A program made the position numbers and the translations under genes. A DNA stretch of 7,489 nt from JAGXOF01 sp046545575 (GTDB taxonomy: Bacteria; Chloroflexota; Dehalococcoidia; SZUA-161; SpSt-899): the NCBI GenBank assembly GCA_046545575.1, contig JBKGZM010000085.1:1-7489 (forward strand), given 5' to 3'. The notes below the pieces were generated by a model, which had not been told where the DNA came from, searched no databases, and was given only the letters and a program-made list of their open reading frames with translations. Below are positions 1 through 7,001 of this stretch, one piece after another. The stretch's first letter is position 1, and each line of letters opens with the position of its first letter.

Positions 1-40
1 TTTCTTGTTTACCAATAGGATATCTTAACCCGAGCCCCCT
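1..40 (-). pseudogene. possible remnant of the missing PilC C-terminal part
   Basis: After the TGA at 43-41, the pilC frame stays open to the window edge and reads RGLGLRYPIGKQE. This resembles the 'G..L..P(L/I)' stretch that follows the first helices of the second GspF domain in family members. By my reading it is about four residues too close to the preceding REA motif. A frame shifted by one base reads DTMKGARVKISYW and then stops at TAA (11-9). The remnant may reflect a nonsense mutation, an indel near the AAAG at about 50-53 and the C5 run at 35-39, or an assembly error. Only 13 codons are visible, so this is tentative. Confidence 0.35.
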
Positions 41-967
41 TCATAGTATCTTTATCGCCTCGCGGATAATACGATTGCTGGTAGTCTGGCACACGATATC
101 GATTATCTGGGGTAGAGGCAAACCCGCCTGAGTCAGTACCGACACTGTTCGACTGAACATGGCCATATTGCTCTGTATAGTGATCGATTTTGCCACCGGT
201 AGTTTCAACATCAGCTTGTCGAGCGCAAGCCTTCCGGCAGGGCGACTCACATACCACCCCATTAAGATCACCGAACCAAGCACAGTTCCCAAAATGTAGA
301 ACTTGTAAGCAGTGAGAAACCCGGTAACGGCAAGAAGAATCCTCGTTGGCAGTGGCAACTCAGCACCGAACTCCGTGAGCATTGTCAGCATCGGTGGCAG
401 GGCCACGGTCATCAGAAGAATAATCACACCGATTGCCAGGACAAGAACAAAAGCCGGATACATAAGCGCACGTTTCGCTTTCTTGAGTGTCGCAGCACCC
501 TTCTCGATATAATTCACCGCCTGCCGGATACCTAATTCAAGGGTCCCGGCATGCTCACCGGCGGCCACTATCTGGCGGTAGATCTCGGGGAATACCTGCG
601 GATAACTGGCAAGTGCCTGTGAAAAGGACTTGCCCCCCTGGAGTTCTTCAATCACTCCATTGATAACCTCCCTCAACGGCTTGCTTTCCACCTGCTCTCC
701 GAGTAAATGCAAAGCCGTGACAAGGGGAATGCCGCTCTCTATCAAAGTCGCCAGTTGCCCTGAGAAAGCGAGCATATCCTTCGACTTAACCCCAAAAAAT
801 GTGGGGAAAAGCTCCCTTATTCTCCGGCCGTCTTTCACTGGCTTGAGGCTGATGACACGATATCCCGCCTTCTCCAGGGTTTCCTCCGCCATGTCTTCAC
901 TGGCGACATCGATAGCACCCTTTACCATACCCTTGCCAGGAGCGTAGACTACATATTCAAATGCCAT
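41..967 (-). CDS. pilC: PilC/GspF-family inner-membrane platform protein, C-terminally truncated
   Basis: Polytopic inner-membrane protein that anchors the assembly ATPase and the growing pilus in type IV pilus/type II secretion systems. The 308-residue product has a short N-terminal region, then a first GspF domain with FSGQLATLIESGIPL (about residues 68-82) and VFPEIYRQIVAAGEHAG (about 125-141). Hydrophobic segments follow at about 171-193 and 217-241. The second GspF domain starts at about 267 (NMAMFSRTVSVLTQAGLPL) but stops after about 40 residues at TGA (43-41). Full-length family members are near 400 residues, so most of domain 2 and the last membrane helix are missing. I chose ATG at 967 because GAGGTGG lies just upstream; an in-frame GTG at 973 would add two residues but overlaps that site. 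It follows the pilB stop by 27 nt in the same operon. Family is clear; whether the product functions is doubtful. Confidence 0.88.
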   Translation of the reverse strand: MAFEYVVYAPGKGMVKGAIDVASEDMAEETLEKAGYRVISLKPVKDGRRIRELFPTFFGVKSKDMLAFSGQLATLIESGIPLVTALHLLGEQVESKPLREVINGVIEELQGGKSFSQALASYPQVFPEIYRQIVAAGEHAGTLELGIRQAVNYIEKGAATLKKAKRALMYPAFVLVLAIGVIILLMTVALPPMLTMLTEFGAELPLPTRILLAVTGFLTAYKFYILGTVLGSVILMGWYVSRPAGRLALDKLMLKLPVAKSITIQSNMAMFSRTVSVLTQAGLPLPQIIDIVCQTTSNRIIREAIKIL

Positions 968-994
968 ACCCACCTCTATCTATATGAGCATCTC

Positions 995-2689
995 TCACTC
1001 AGCAGACAAGACATTGCGCATCACTTCATACTGAGTGGTGATTCCCTCTTTCACCTTTAACATACCATCATGCCTCATGGGCATCATCCCTTCACTAACT
1101 GCTTTGCCCCGAATTTCATCGGCGCTCGCATGGCTCAACAGCAAGCGCCTTATCTCCTCGCTCATATCCAGAATCTCAAATACACCCGTGCGCCCCAGAT
1201 ATCCGGTGTTGGCACAGAAGTTACAACCTGCACCGTGGTAGAACGCTATTCGCTCATCCCCCAATTCCGCGCGGTATGCAGCGAGCTCCTCCACGGATGG
1301 CTCGGAGGGCATACGACATCGAGGGCAAACACGCCTCACCATCCGCTGGGTGATGGTACCAACCAGCGTCGATGAAATAAGATAAGGCTCAACGCCCAGA
1401 TCCATCAGCCGAAACAACACCCCGACCGCATCGTTGGCATGTATGGAGGAAAGCACCAGGTGCCCTGTAAGAGCAGCCTGAACCGCCACATTCGCCGTTT
1501 CAGTATCACGAATCTCGCCTACGAGAATAACATCGGGGTCATGCCTCATGATGGTCCGCAAGCCCCCCGCGAAAGTGATACCCGCTTTGGGGTTGACCGC
1601 GATCTGATTGATATCCATGAAATGGTACTCAACAGGGTCCTCAACCGTCATGATATTGCGCTCGCTGCGATTGAATTCGCTAAGGGAGGCGTAGAGGGTA
1701 GTGGTCTTGCCTGCTCCGGTAGGACCACTAACCAGTATCATGCCAAAGGGTTTTCTGAGCATGGAGCAGTATTTCTCCATGCTGTCCGGGAGGAAGCCAA
1801 GTTCAGTCAGCGTGAAAAGCCGCAACCGATCCAGGATACGAAGAGTTACTCTTTCCCCGTATGTCGTCGCCACGGTAGCGGCACGTACGTCTATTTCCCT
1901 GCCCTCAACCTTTGTCGTGAACTGGCCATCCTGCGGGCGCCTTTGCTCCGCAATATTCATTCCCGTCATTATCTTCAACCTGGACACCAGCGGTGCCTGA
2001 GCACTCAACGGCAGGGTAGCAGCATCCTTCAGCACTCCATCAATCCGGTAGCGAACCCGCAATCTGCTTTCCTGTGGCTCAATATGAACATCCGAGGCAC
2101 GGTCCCTCACCGCCTGAGCGATGAGCAGATCAAGTGTCTGCACGATAGGTGTTTGCGGAGAGATTTCAAGGTTATCCCGGGCCTCTCCCTGCTGATCAGA
2201 AGCAGGGGTAAACTGACTTACCTGTTTCTGGATCTCCGCATTGGAACTGTAGCTCCGATCAATGGCCTCACGAATATCTGACTCTATGCCCAGAGCGGGC
2301 TCAACGCGCATTCTGGACTGGGCCTGGAGGTCCTCAACCACCCGCACATCCTCCGGATCGGCCATAACAACCACCAGTGAATCATCGATGATGTCGAGGG
2401 GAAGAAGGGCATGTTTCCTGGCTGTCTCCTCAGGGATCATTTGCAGAGCACAGGGCTGTACCGTGTGTCTCTTGAGGTCGATAAAAGGCACATCCAGTTG
2501 AATGCTCAATGCCATGGCCAGCTCTTCAGAGGTGATAAAGGATTGCTGAACCAGGAGATCCCCCAGCCTTCTACCCTGCTGAGGCTGAAGCTCCAGAGCC
2601 TTCTCCAGATCCTCCCGGCTCAGAAGCCCCGTCTCAACCAGAATCTCGCCCAGGTTCTTCTTAAGTCCGCCCTGTGTAAGGCTATCCAT
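995..2689 (-). CDS. pilB: PilB/GspE-type pilus assembly ATPase
   Basis: Cytoplasmic hexameric ATPase that drives pilin polymerisation through the PilC platform. The 564-residue protein has an MshEN/T2SSE N-terminal region (about 10-150, with LGDLLVQQSFITSEELAMAL at 42-61). The catalytic domain follows: Walker A GPTGAGKTT (322-330, Lys328), an Asp-box region around EDPVEY (350-355), Walker B DPDVILVGEIRD (384-395, Glu392) and His box TGHLVLSSIHAND (408-420). A tetracysteine zinc motif CPRC (455-458) with CNFC (489-492) is typical of PilB/GspE and usually absent from PilT. Length is normal for the family. The ATG at 2689 was chosen over upstream in-frame starts because GGGGAGAGG precedes it and the MDSL... 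N terminus matches family starts. It lies one base after the stop of the REC-ATPase gene, suggesting translational coupling. GspE of a type II secretion system is the alternative; the pilin-PilC context favours a pilus. Confidence 0.95.
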   Translation of the reverse strand: MDSLTQGGLKKNLGEILVETGLLSREDLEKALELQPQQGRRLGDLLVQQSFITSEELAMALSIQLDVPFIDLKRHTVQPCALQMIPEETARKHALLPLDIIDDSLVVVMADPEDVRVVEDLQAQSRMRVEPALGIESDIREAIDRSYSSNAEIQKQVSQFTPASDQQGEARDNLEISPQTPIVQTLDLLIAQAVRDRASDVHIEPQESRLRVRYRIDGVLKDAATLPLSAQAPLVSRLKIMTGMNIAEQRRPQDGQFTTKVEGREIDVRAATVATTYGERVTLRILDRLRLFTLTELGFLPDSMEKYCSMLRKPFGMILVSGPTGAGKTTTLYASLSEFNRSERNIMTVEDPVEYHFMDINQIAVNPKAGITFAGGLRTIMRHDPDVILVGEIRDTETANVAVQAALTGHLVLSSIHANDAVGVLFRLMDLGVEPYLISSTLVGTITQRMVRRVCPRCRMPSEPSVEELAAYRAELGDERIAFYHGAGCNFCANTGYLGRTGVFEILDMSEEIRRLLLSHASADEIRGKAVSEGMMPMRHDGMLKVKEGITTQYEVMRNVLSAE

Positions 2690-2690
2690 G

Positions 2691-3884
2691 TCACCCTCTC
2701 CCCTTACCGGTATCCAATATCGAGATTTCCCTGACAGAAAGCCCCTGTGCCATTTGTCGAAACGCCATTGCAACAGGATTGGCGGAGTCAGCAAGCGTTA
2801 CGGGGACGCCCTCTATCCCCATTCCGCCGGGGCCCTCATCACAATGAGGAATGAGTCCCAGAAGGCTAACACCGGCACTGGATTCCACAACCGACTTTAT
2901 CCGGGGAACCTCTATCTTTGGTAAAAGCCCATCATGGTCAATTACCACCGTCGCCATGCGGTCTTGAGAGACACCCAACCGACCCAGCAGGGCAGCACTG
3001 GGCCTGATGCTCGCCAGGGCATCGGAGTCGGTTCCTATTACAATGACGTTGAGATCACAATTCCTGATTGCTTCCTTCCCGGCAGAAGAGGGATCGGCCG
3101 AGAGATCCAGCAGAACATAATCCGCCATCTGCCGAAGCTCGTCCAACAAAGGACCAACCCCGTGGGATGGAATGTTTTCCCAATCAGCCGGCTCCTGGGC
3201 AGACGACAGTACACGGAGCCCCGTATAGTGAGACGCCATCGCTTCCTCCAGGTCCTGACGGTCAACCGGCGCTGCGGAACCTGTAGAATCCGCGGAGTCA
3301 CCACCCCGATCACACATGGTCAGAAGCTCAACAACGCTCCGGCCGGGGTTCACCCCGAGATGTGTAGCTACTGCGCCGGAACAGGGGGAAAGGTCAAGCA
3401 GAATTACCCGCTTTCCGTCCTGAGATAAGGCGATTGCTGTGTTGACTGCCACAGTGGTCGTCCCCAATCCCCCCTTCGATCCCAGGAAAGCAATAGCTCT
3501 GGACTCACTGGCACTTCTCTGCGCCAGTAAAGCCTGTACCTTACTTACCACCGTAGATGGGTCCACTGGCTTGGTCAGGTAATCACTCGCCCCAACCTTG
3601 AACCCGGTTTCCTTGTCCACCTCACGCGCCTTGGCCGATAGCATGATGATAGGCAGCCAAACAGTCTGAGGATCTGATCGCAGCCGATGGCAAACCTCGA
3701 ACCCATCCAGTCCAGGCAACATTACATCGAGAATGACCAGGGCAGGACTCTCCTCACGCGCCTTTCTAATGCCCTCCAGCCCATTTGAGGACATAAGAAC
3801 ATGATACCCTGCCTGCTCCAGGGCATATCCTGTAAGCCTTGAAGAAGTCGGATCATCCTCGATAACCAGAATCGTGTTTGTCAT
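2691..3884 (-). CDS. response regulator receiver fused to a MinD/ParA (CpaE/TadZ-like) ATPase
   Basis: The 397-residue protein joins a CheY-like receiver to a P-loop ATPase of the MinD/ParA/CpaE class. The receiver (about 4-122) keeps every phosphorylation residue: Asp10/Asp11, phospho-acceptor Asp53 (VILDVMLPGLDG), Ser83 and Lys105 (KPVD). The ATPase (about 129-390) has the deviant Walker A GSKGGLGTTT (136-145, signature Lys138), a switch I-like LLDLSP (Asp164) and Walker B YVLLDLS (Asp260). In Tad systems CpaE/TadZ places the secretion apparatus, often with a degenerate receiver; here the receiver looks active. The ATG at 3884 has a good upstream GAGGAG; an upstream in-frame start near 3968 would run through the inverted repeat and is unlikely. 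The stop is separated from the pilB ATG by one base. The kinase gene just upstream is its probable phosphodonor. The polar or pilus-positioning role is inferred from family and neighbours. Confidence 0.9.
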   Translation of the reverse strand: MTNTILVIEDDPTSSRLTGYALEQAGYHVLMSSNGLEGIRKAREESPALVILDVMLPGLDGFEVCHRLRSDPQTVWLPIIMLSAKAREVDKETGFKVGASDYLTKPVDPSTVVSKVQALLAQRSASESRAIAFLGSKGGLGTTTVAVNTAIALSQDGKRVILLDLSPCSGAVATHLGVNPGRSVVELLTMCDRGGDSADSTGSAAPVDRQDLEEAMASHYTGLRVLSSAQEPADWENIPSHGVGPLLDELRQMADYVLLDLSADPSSAGKEAIRNCDLNVIVIGTDSDALASIRPSAALLGRLGVSQDRMATVVIDHDGLLPKIEVPRIKSVVESSAGVSLLGLIPHCDEGPGGMGIEGVPVTLADSANPVAMAFRQMAQGLSVREISILDTGKGRG

Positions 3885-3928
3885 ATCTATCTCCTCGTTG
3901 AGGCAACTAAACCCATCCAGAAGAAGAG

Positions 3929-3971
3929 TGCTTGACCAGCAGCGGGCGTCACGCCCGCTGCTGGTCAAGCA
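3929..3971. repeat. perfect 21-bp inverted repeat between kinase and REC-ATPase genes
   Basis: Arms 3929-3949 and 3951-3971 are exact reverse complements around a single central base. The outer half is tgcttgaccagcag and the inner half is GC-rich (cgggcgt). As RNA on either strand it would form a very stable stem with a small loop. It sits in the 168-nt gap between the kinase stop and the REC-ATPase ribosome-binding site. No T-run follows on either strand, so it is not a textbook intrinsic terminator. Possible roles are a processing or mRNA-stabilising stem, an attenuator setting the ratio of upstream to downstream products, or a copy of a dispersed palindromic (REP-like) element. The repeat itself is certain; its function is not. 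Confidence 0.9.
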
Positions 3972-4052
3972 ACCCTCATAGCAAAAGCAACGATTAGTCT
4001 TGAAAAACTTCTACAACTGAGCGATATACCACTCGGACCTTCTTCCTCCCCG

Positions 4053-5363
4053 TTAAACCAAGGGTAAAGTAAAACTAAGAGTGCTGCCCTCTCCATCCTG
4101 GCTCTCAGCCCAGATGCGGCCGCCATGCGCCTCAACGATCTGCTTAGCAATATGAAGCCCCAACCCCGCCCCATTCTCAGATCCCTCCGCCTGGTAGAAG
4201 TGATCAAAGAGGTGGGGCTTAGATTCCTCGGAAATCCCGCAGCCATTATCGCTGACCTGCACAGTTAGCTCATTATCCCTGGCCTGCCCCTCCACAACGA
4301 CAGAGCCACCTTCAGGACTGAATTTGATAGCATTGCTGACCAGATTGGTCATCACCTGCCTGAGCCGCTCGCCATCCGCCTCTACCTCAGGCAAGTCTTC
4401 GGGAAGCGACTCACTGAGTTCCACGCCCTTTTCACCGGCCAGCCCATGAAGGTTCCGGACTGAATCGCGGATCAGGTTGCCAACCGACAGCCGTTCCTTT
4501 TCGACCCTGAACCCCCTGGCTTCGAGCCTTGATACATCCAGCAACTCCTCAACCATTCTGGACAGATATTCGCTCTGCTCATAGATGCGATTCAGGAATT
4601 CACTCTGAGTCTGGGCATCAGTTACCTTGCCTTCCATAAGCAGCTTGCTGAATCCCTTGATTGAATGAAGCGGAGTACGCAGTTCATGGGAGATGTGGGA
4701 AACGAATTCGGATTTCAGCCGATCACGCTCCCTCTCCTGCGTTAGAGCAGCCTCCAGTCGCTGTTTCTCCTGCCGGGTCTGCTCATACAGGCGGGAGTTC
4801 CCGATAGCCGCCGCCACATGTCCGGCAACGGCCGAAAATACCTTCATGGCATCAGCGTCGAAGGTTTCACCTCTTGCCGAGCCAGCAGCGATCATTCCGA
4901 TTATCTTCCCCTCTACAACCAGGGGAAGGGCAACGAACGGGGCCGTTTGAGCACCTTCATCTGCAAAAGCAGCCCGGTCACCCGGAGAAGTGGAGGCCCA
5001 TTCTCCATGAATGTCAATGATCAAATCGTCCCTGTTAACAAACTCACCCGAGAGGGCCTGCAGGGAATCCAGCCCCTTCCGGGTCAACCCCTCCACCATA
5101 GCCTCCCCTCCCTGACTGTAAACCCGCACGGTAAACCTCCACTGATCCCCTTCATCGCAATCCCTCAAAAGGATGCCACCTGCCTGGCAATCCAGCAATT
5201 GCGGAAGGTAGCCCAGAGCAAGGCTGACCACACGCCCGCTGTCGAGGACTGCGCCGAGGTCGCTGCACATCCCGTACAGGAGGGGTGCCTTATCCGGCGC
5301 TCCCACTTCAGGTGACGAGACATCTGCCCTGTTGTTCTTTTTGAGGGATTTCAGGATCTTCAT
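4053..5363 (-). CDS. soluble GAF-domain sensor histidine kinase
   Basis: A 436-residue two-component kinase. No hydrophobic membrane segment or signal peptide is visible, so it should be cytoplasmic. A GAF domain spans about residues 30-190 (GGILLRD, FVALPLVVEGKIIGMIAAG). A charged coiled-coil linker (about 195-220) leads to the HisKA domain, whose H box SHISHELRTPLHSIKGF carries the phospho-acceptor His at about 226. The HATPase domain has N box QVMTNLVSNAIKFSP, G1 DNGCGIS, F box LFDHFY and G2 GAGLGLHIAK, all intact. ATG at 5363 has GAGGTGG eight bases upstream; a GTG at 5375 with GGAG upstream is possible and would add four residues. No receiver or DNA-binding domain is attached, so the REC-ATPase encoded next is the likely target. 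The GAF ligand cannot be read from sequence. Confidence 0.93.
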   Translation of the reverse strand: MKILKSLKKNNRADVSSPEVGAPDKAPLLYGMCSDLGAVLDSGRVVSLALGYLPQLLDCQAGGILLRDCDEGDQWRFTVRVYSQGGEAMVEGLTRKGLDSLQALSGEFVNRDDLIIDIHGEWASTSPGDRAAFADEGAQTAPFVALPLVVEGKIIGMIAAGSARGETFDADAMKVFSAVAGHVAAAIGNSRLYEQTRQEKQRLEAALTQERERDRLKSEFVSHISHELRTPLHSIKGFSKLLMEGKVTDAQTQSEFLNRIYEQSEYLSRMVEELLDVSRLEARGFRVEKERLSVGNLIRDSVRNLHGLAGEKGVELSESLPEDLPEVEADGERLRQVMTNLVSNAIKFSPEGGSVVVEGQARDNELTVQVSDNGCGISEESKPHLFDHFYQAEGSENGAGLGLHIAKQIVEAHGGRIWAESQDGEGSTLSFTLPLV

Positions 5364-5466
5364 AATAAGGCCCACCTCATCTCCGCTCTCAGCCGCTTGC
5401 CCTCTTCAACTACCGTGTTGCTTCTCCTGTCATTGCTCGTTCCGTCGGTGGCTCTTTCTCACTGCC

Positions 5467-5495
5467 CCCCTGAGGACGGTGGCCGTTCTCAGGGG
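5467..5495. repeat. 13-bp imperfect hairpin between pilin and kinase genes
   Basis: Arms 5467-5479 (cccctgaggacgg) and 5483-5495 (ccgttctcagggg) pair around the loop tgg. There is one non-Watson-Crick position: G-U in plus-strand RNA, A-C in minus-strand RNA. It lies 56 nt beyond the pilin stop on the transcribed minus strand and about 100 nt before the kinase start. There is no following T-run, so a classical terminator is not supported. A stem between an abundant pilin message and downstream low-level genes would fit a partial terminator or a 3' stabiliser of pilin mRNA. That role is inference; the stem itself is visible. Confidence 0.6.
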
Positions 5496-5550
5496 AGCAG
5501 CACCACATCACAACAACTCTTTGCTATCAATTCATCAGCGGTAAATTGCA

Positions 5551-5970
5551 TTACGGCGCAGTGCTAGTTATCTCATCATCCGAGGCATTGCTGTCATCAT
5601 CATCAACATAATAACCCGTTACGTAGCCCTGATCAGTGCAATTATAGAAGTGCTTTGTCTGCTGAGCACGCAGATAATCTGGATACAGGCTGTAGCTACT
5701 ATTGCCAGGAAAAGTTTCCATATCGTTTTGTGGAGTACCAAACTCACTGCACTCAGCCTTACTTAAATTTGTCACCCCCTCCTTCACCATCATGGCATCC
5801 ACCGCCGACTGAACCTGGTCCAACTCAGTCCTCGCCGCTTCATCTTCACCGGAGCCGATGAACTGGGTAACCGCAACGGTCGCAACCCCGGAAAGCACGG
5901 CCAGGATACCAACCACCACCAGTAACTCAACCAGAGTAAAACCCTTTTCACCACCATGTATCTTCCTCAT
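5551..5970 (-). CDS. type IV prepilin-like protein with N-terminal methylation motif
   Basis: Secreted fibre subunit (pilin) or pseudopilin, 139 residues. A 10-residue charged leader MRKIHGGEKG ends in the Gly required by prepilin peptidase. The mature protein starts FTLVELLVVVGILAVLSGVA, with Glu at position 5 and a long hydrophobic alpha1 helix that acts as both membrane anchor and fibre core. An amphipathic helix follows (ARTELDQVQSAVDAMM, about 46-61), then a small polar domain with Cys74 and Cys111 that could form one disulfide. The acidic tail includes VDDDDSNASDDE. ATG at 5970 is preceded by a consensus AGGAGGT. As first gene of the cluster, with its own strong ribosome-binding site, it fits a major pilin; a type II secretion pseudopilin is the alternative. 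The prepilin peptidase gene is not in the window. Confidence 0.93.
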   Translation of the reverse strand: MRKIHGGEKGFTLVELLVVVGILAVLSGVATVAVTQFIGSGEDEAARTELDQVQSAVDAMMVKEGVTNLSKAECSEFGTPQNDMETFPGNSSYSLYPDYLRAQQTKHFYNCTDQGYVTGYYVDDDDSNASDDEITSTAP

Positions 5971-5975
5971 TTTTT

Positions 5976-5982
5976 ACCTCCT
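5976..5982 (-). promoter_or_regulatory. consensus ribosome-binding site of the pilin gene
   Basis: The minus strand reads AGGAGGT followed by AAAAA and ATG, a near-perfect anti-16S match at good spacing and the strongest such site in the window. It fixes the start at 5970 and suggests high pilin translation. The site is embedded in the string ATGAGGAGGTAA, a three-codon open frame ending just before the start, which I regard as coincidence. Confidence 0.85.
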
Positions 5983-6123
5983 CATTTTTGGTTTTTAATT
6001 TTTCACTTCGCTTTTTCTATCTCCATCACCTCCAGCGGAGTGCTCGCCAAATATCATTACATTTGCAATAATAGCCCCCTCCCCTGTGCCCGTAGTGTGG
6101 CAAACGTGTGAATTCAGTGTGGA

Positions 6124-6142
6124 TGTTCCCTCGAAGGGAACA
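6124..6142. promoter_or_regulatory. 8-bp dyad, candidate operator
   Basis: The sequence tgttccct-cga-agggaaca is a perfect palindrome with 8-bp arms and a 3-bp centre. Its centre lies about 70 bp upstream of the start point predicted from the -10 candidate at 6191-6196, a position more typical of an activator than a blocking repressor. OmpR-family regulators more often bind direct repeats, so the binder could be another protein. Confidence 0.4.
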
Positions 6143-6187
6143 CCCTGCAAACCATACCACCCCCCTGTCCAAAAACGGAGTATATTG

Positions 6188-6196
6188 TGCTATTAT
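6188..6196 (+). promoter_or_regulatory. extended -10 promoter candidate for the OmpR-type regulator
   Basis: TG-C-TATTAT matches the extended -10 form TGnTATAAT at all but one base. It would start transcription near 6203, giving a leader of about 40 nt before ATG 6244. The sequence about 17-19 bp upstream (around tgtcca, 6166-6171) is a poor -35 match, which an extended -10 can tolerate. The ribosome-binding site of the gene (GCGGGG, about eight bases before ATG) is weak. Confidence 0.4.
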
Positions 6197-6243
6197 GTAA
6201 ATGACTATTCTCTCAGGGCACAGCATCAGAGCGGGGAAACACA

Positions 6244-6942
6244 ATGGCAAATGAGAAGATCCTTGTAGTGGACGACGAAGAAGCGGTCACCGAGCTAATA
6301 AAGGAGTGGCTGGAAGAAGGGGATTACCGGGCGATCACCGCCTCGGACGGGCGTTCGGGACTCAAGCAGTTCTTTGAGCACAAGCCCGACCTTGCCCTCG
6401 TGGATATCATCATGCCCGGGATGGACGGCTTCGAGCTCTGCCAGCGTATTCGGGAAGTTTCGGAAATCCCCATTATTATACTCAGTGCCAAGGGCGCGGA
6501 AGTGGACAAAGTACGCGGACTCAAGTTAGGCTCCGACGAATACCTGGTAAAACCTGTCGGTGGCAAGGAACTCCTGGCCCGCGTGGAGGCAACTCTAAGG
6601 AGAATGAGTATGACCTCCGCAGAAGCACCTGACACTTACTCGGATGGCATACTTACCATAGATTACAAAAAGCGTACGGTATATGTTCGTGACAAACATG
6701 TCTCCCTTACTCCTATCGAATACCGCCTGCTGGTCCATCTCGTGGAAAACCAGGACCAGGTACTGGCCAACGATCAATTGTGGGCCAGAGTATGGGGATG
6801 GGAGTACGGGTCACAGGAAAGCGTCAAATGGCATATGTCCTACCTGAGAAGAAAGATAGAGGAAAATCCCAAGGAGCCAAAGCTCATCGTCACGGTAAGG
6901 GGCTTTGGGTACCGCTACCAGCGCCCCCAAAGTAGCATATAA
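6244..6942 (+). CDS. OmpR/PhoB-family response regulator with winged-helix output
   Basis: DNA-binding two-component regulator of 232 residues, normal for the family. The receiver domain (about 4-120) has Asp10/Asp11, phospho-acceptor Asp54 (ALVDIIMPGMDG), Ser81 and Lys103 (KPVG). The trans_reg_C winged helix (about 133-227) shows LTIDYKKRTVYV, LTPIEYRLLVHLVENQ, the recognition-helix segment ESVKWHMSYLRRKI and the C-terminal hairpin VTVRGFGYRY. It is transcribed divergently from the pilin cluster with no intact kinase adjacent on its own strand. A decayed kinase gene points at it from the other side and may be its lost partner. Its targets are unknown; the shared intergenic region, including the pilin promoter, is a reasonable guess. 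Confidence 0.95.
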   Translation: MANEKILVVDDEEAVTELIKEWLEEGDYRAITASDGRSGLKQFFEHKPDLALVDIIMPGMDGFELCQRIREVSEIPIIILSAKGAEVDKVRGLKLGSDEYLVKPVGGKELLARVEATLRRMSMTSAEAPDTYSDGILTIDYKKRTVYVRDKHVSLTPIEYRLLVHLVENQDQVLANDQLWARVWGWEYGSQESVKWHMSYLRRKIEENPKEPKLIVTVRGFGYRYQRPQSSI

Positions 6943-7001
6943 CGCATATATAAAACAGGCCGAAACCATCCGGGAACAACCTTGCCAGGGAATACAATGC
7001 C

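Larger units (their letters stand above)
5971..6243. other. divergent intergenic region between pilin and OmpR-type regulator
   Basis: A 273-nt region with no credible gene. On the minus side an A-rich stretch (5971-6020) leads to the pilin. A TATTAT hexamer on the minus strand (6073-6068) might be a pilin -10, but I find no convincing -35. On the plus side there is a dyad at 6124-6142 and an extended -10 candidate at 6188-6196. The shared region makes regulation of the pilus cluster by the divergent regulator plausible but unproven. Confidence 0.5.

Noticed and set aside
9..257. 82-codon minus-strand open frame overlapping the pilC end
   Set aside because: Most of it is out of frame inside pilC. 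Only its last ~13 codons might matter, as one alternative frame after the pilC break.
1439..2281. 280-codon plus-strand open frame
   Set aside because: It lies entirely antisense to the catalytic domain of PilB, whose motifs are unambiguous; its translation has no recognisable domain.
2934..3428. Plus-strand open frame of 164 codons
   Set aside because: Antisense shadow of the REC-ATPase gene, rich in Arg/Pro/Gln, with no family features.
3929..3971. Intrinsic terminator reading of the 21-bp inverted repeat
   Set aside because: No T-rich tract follows the stem on either strand and downstream operon genes continue, so I list it as a repeat instead.
4818..5315. Plus-strand open frame of 165 codons
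   Set aside because: Antisense to the GAF region of the histidine kinase; no coherent protein features.
6060..6100. Sigma-54 promoter for the pilin gene
   Set aside because: GGCAC and TTGC elements occur on the minus strand, but their separation is far larger than the required spacing.
6124..6142. LexA/SOS-type operator
   Set aside because: The half-sites are oriented as GTTCCC...GGGAAC, not the GAAC...GTTC arrangement of Gram-positive-type LexA boxes, and no SOS gene is adjacent.
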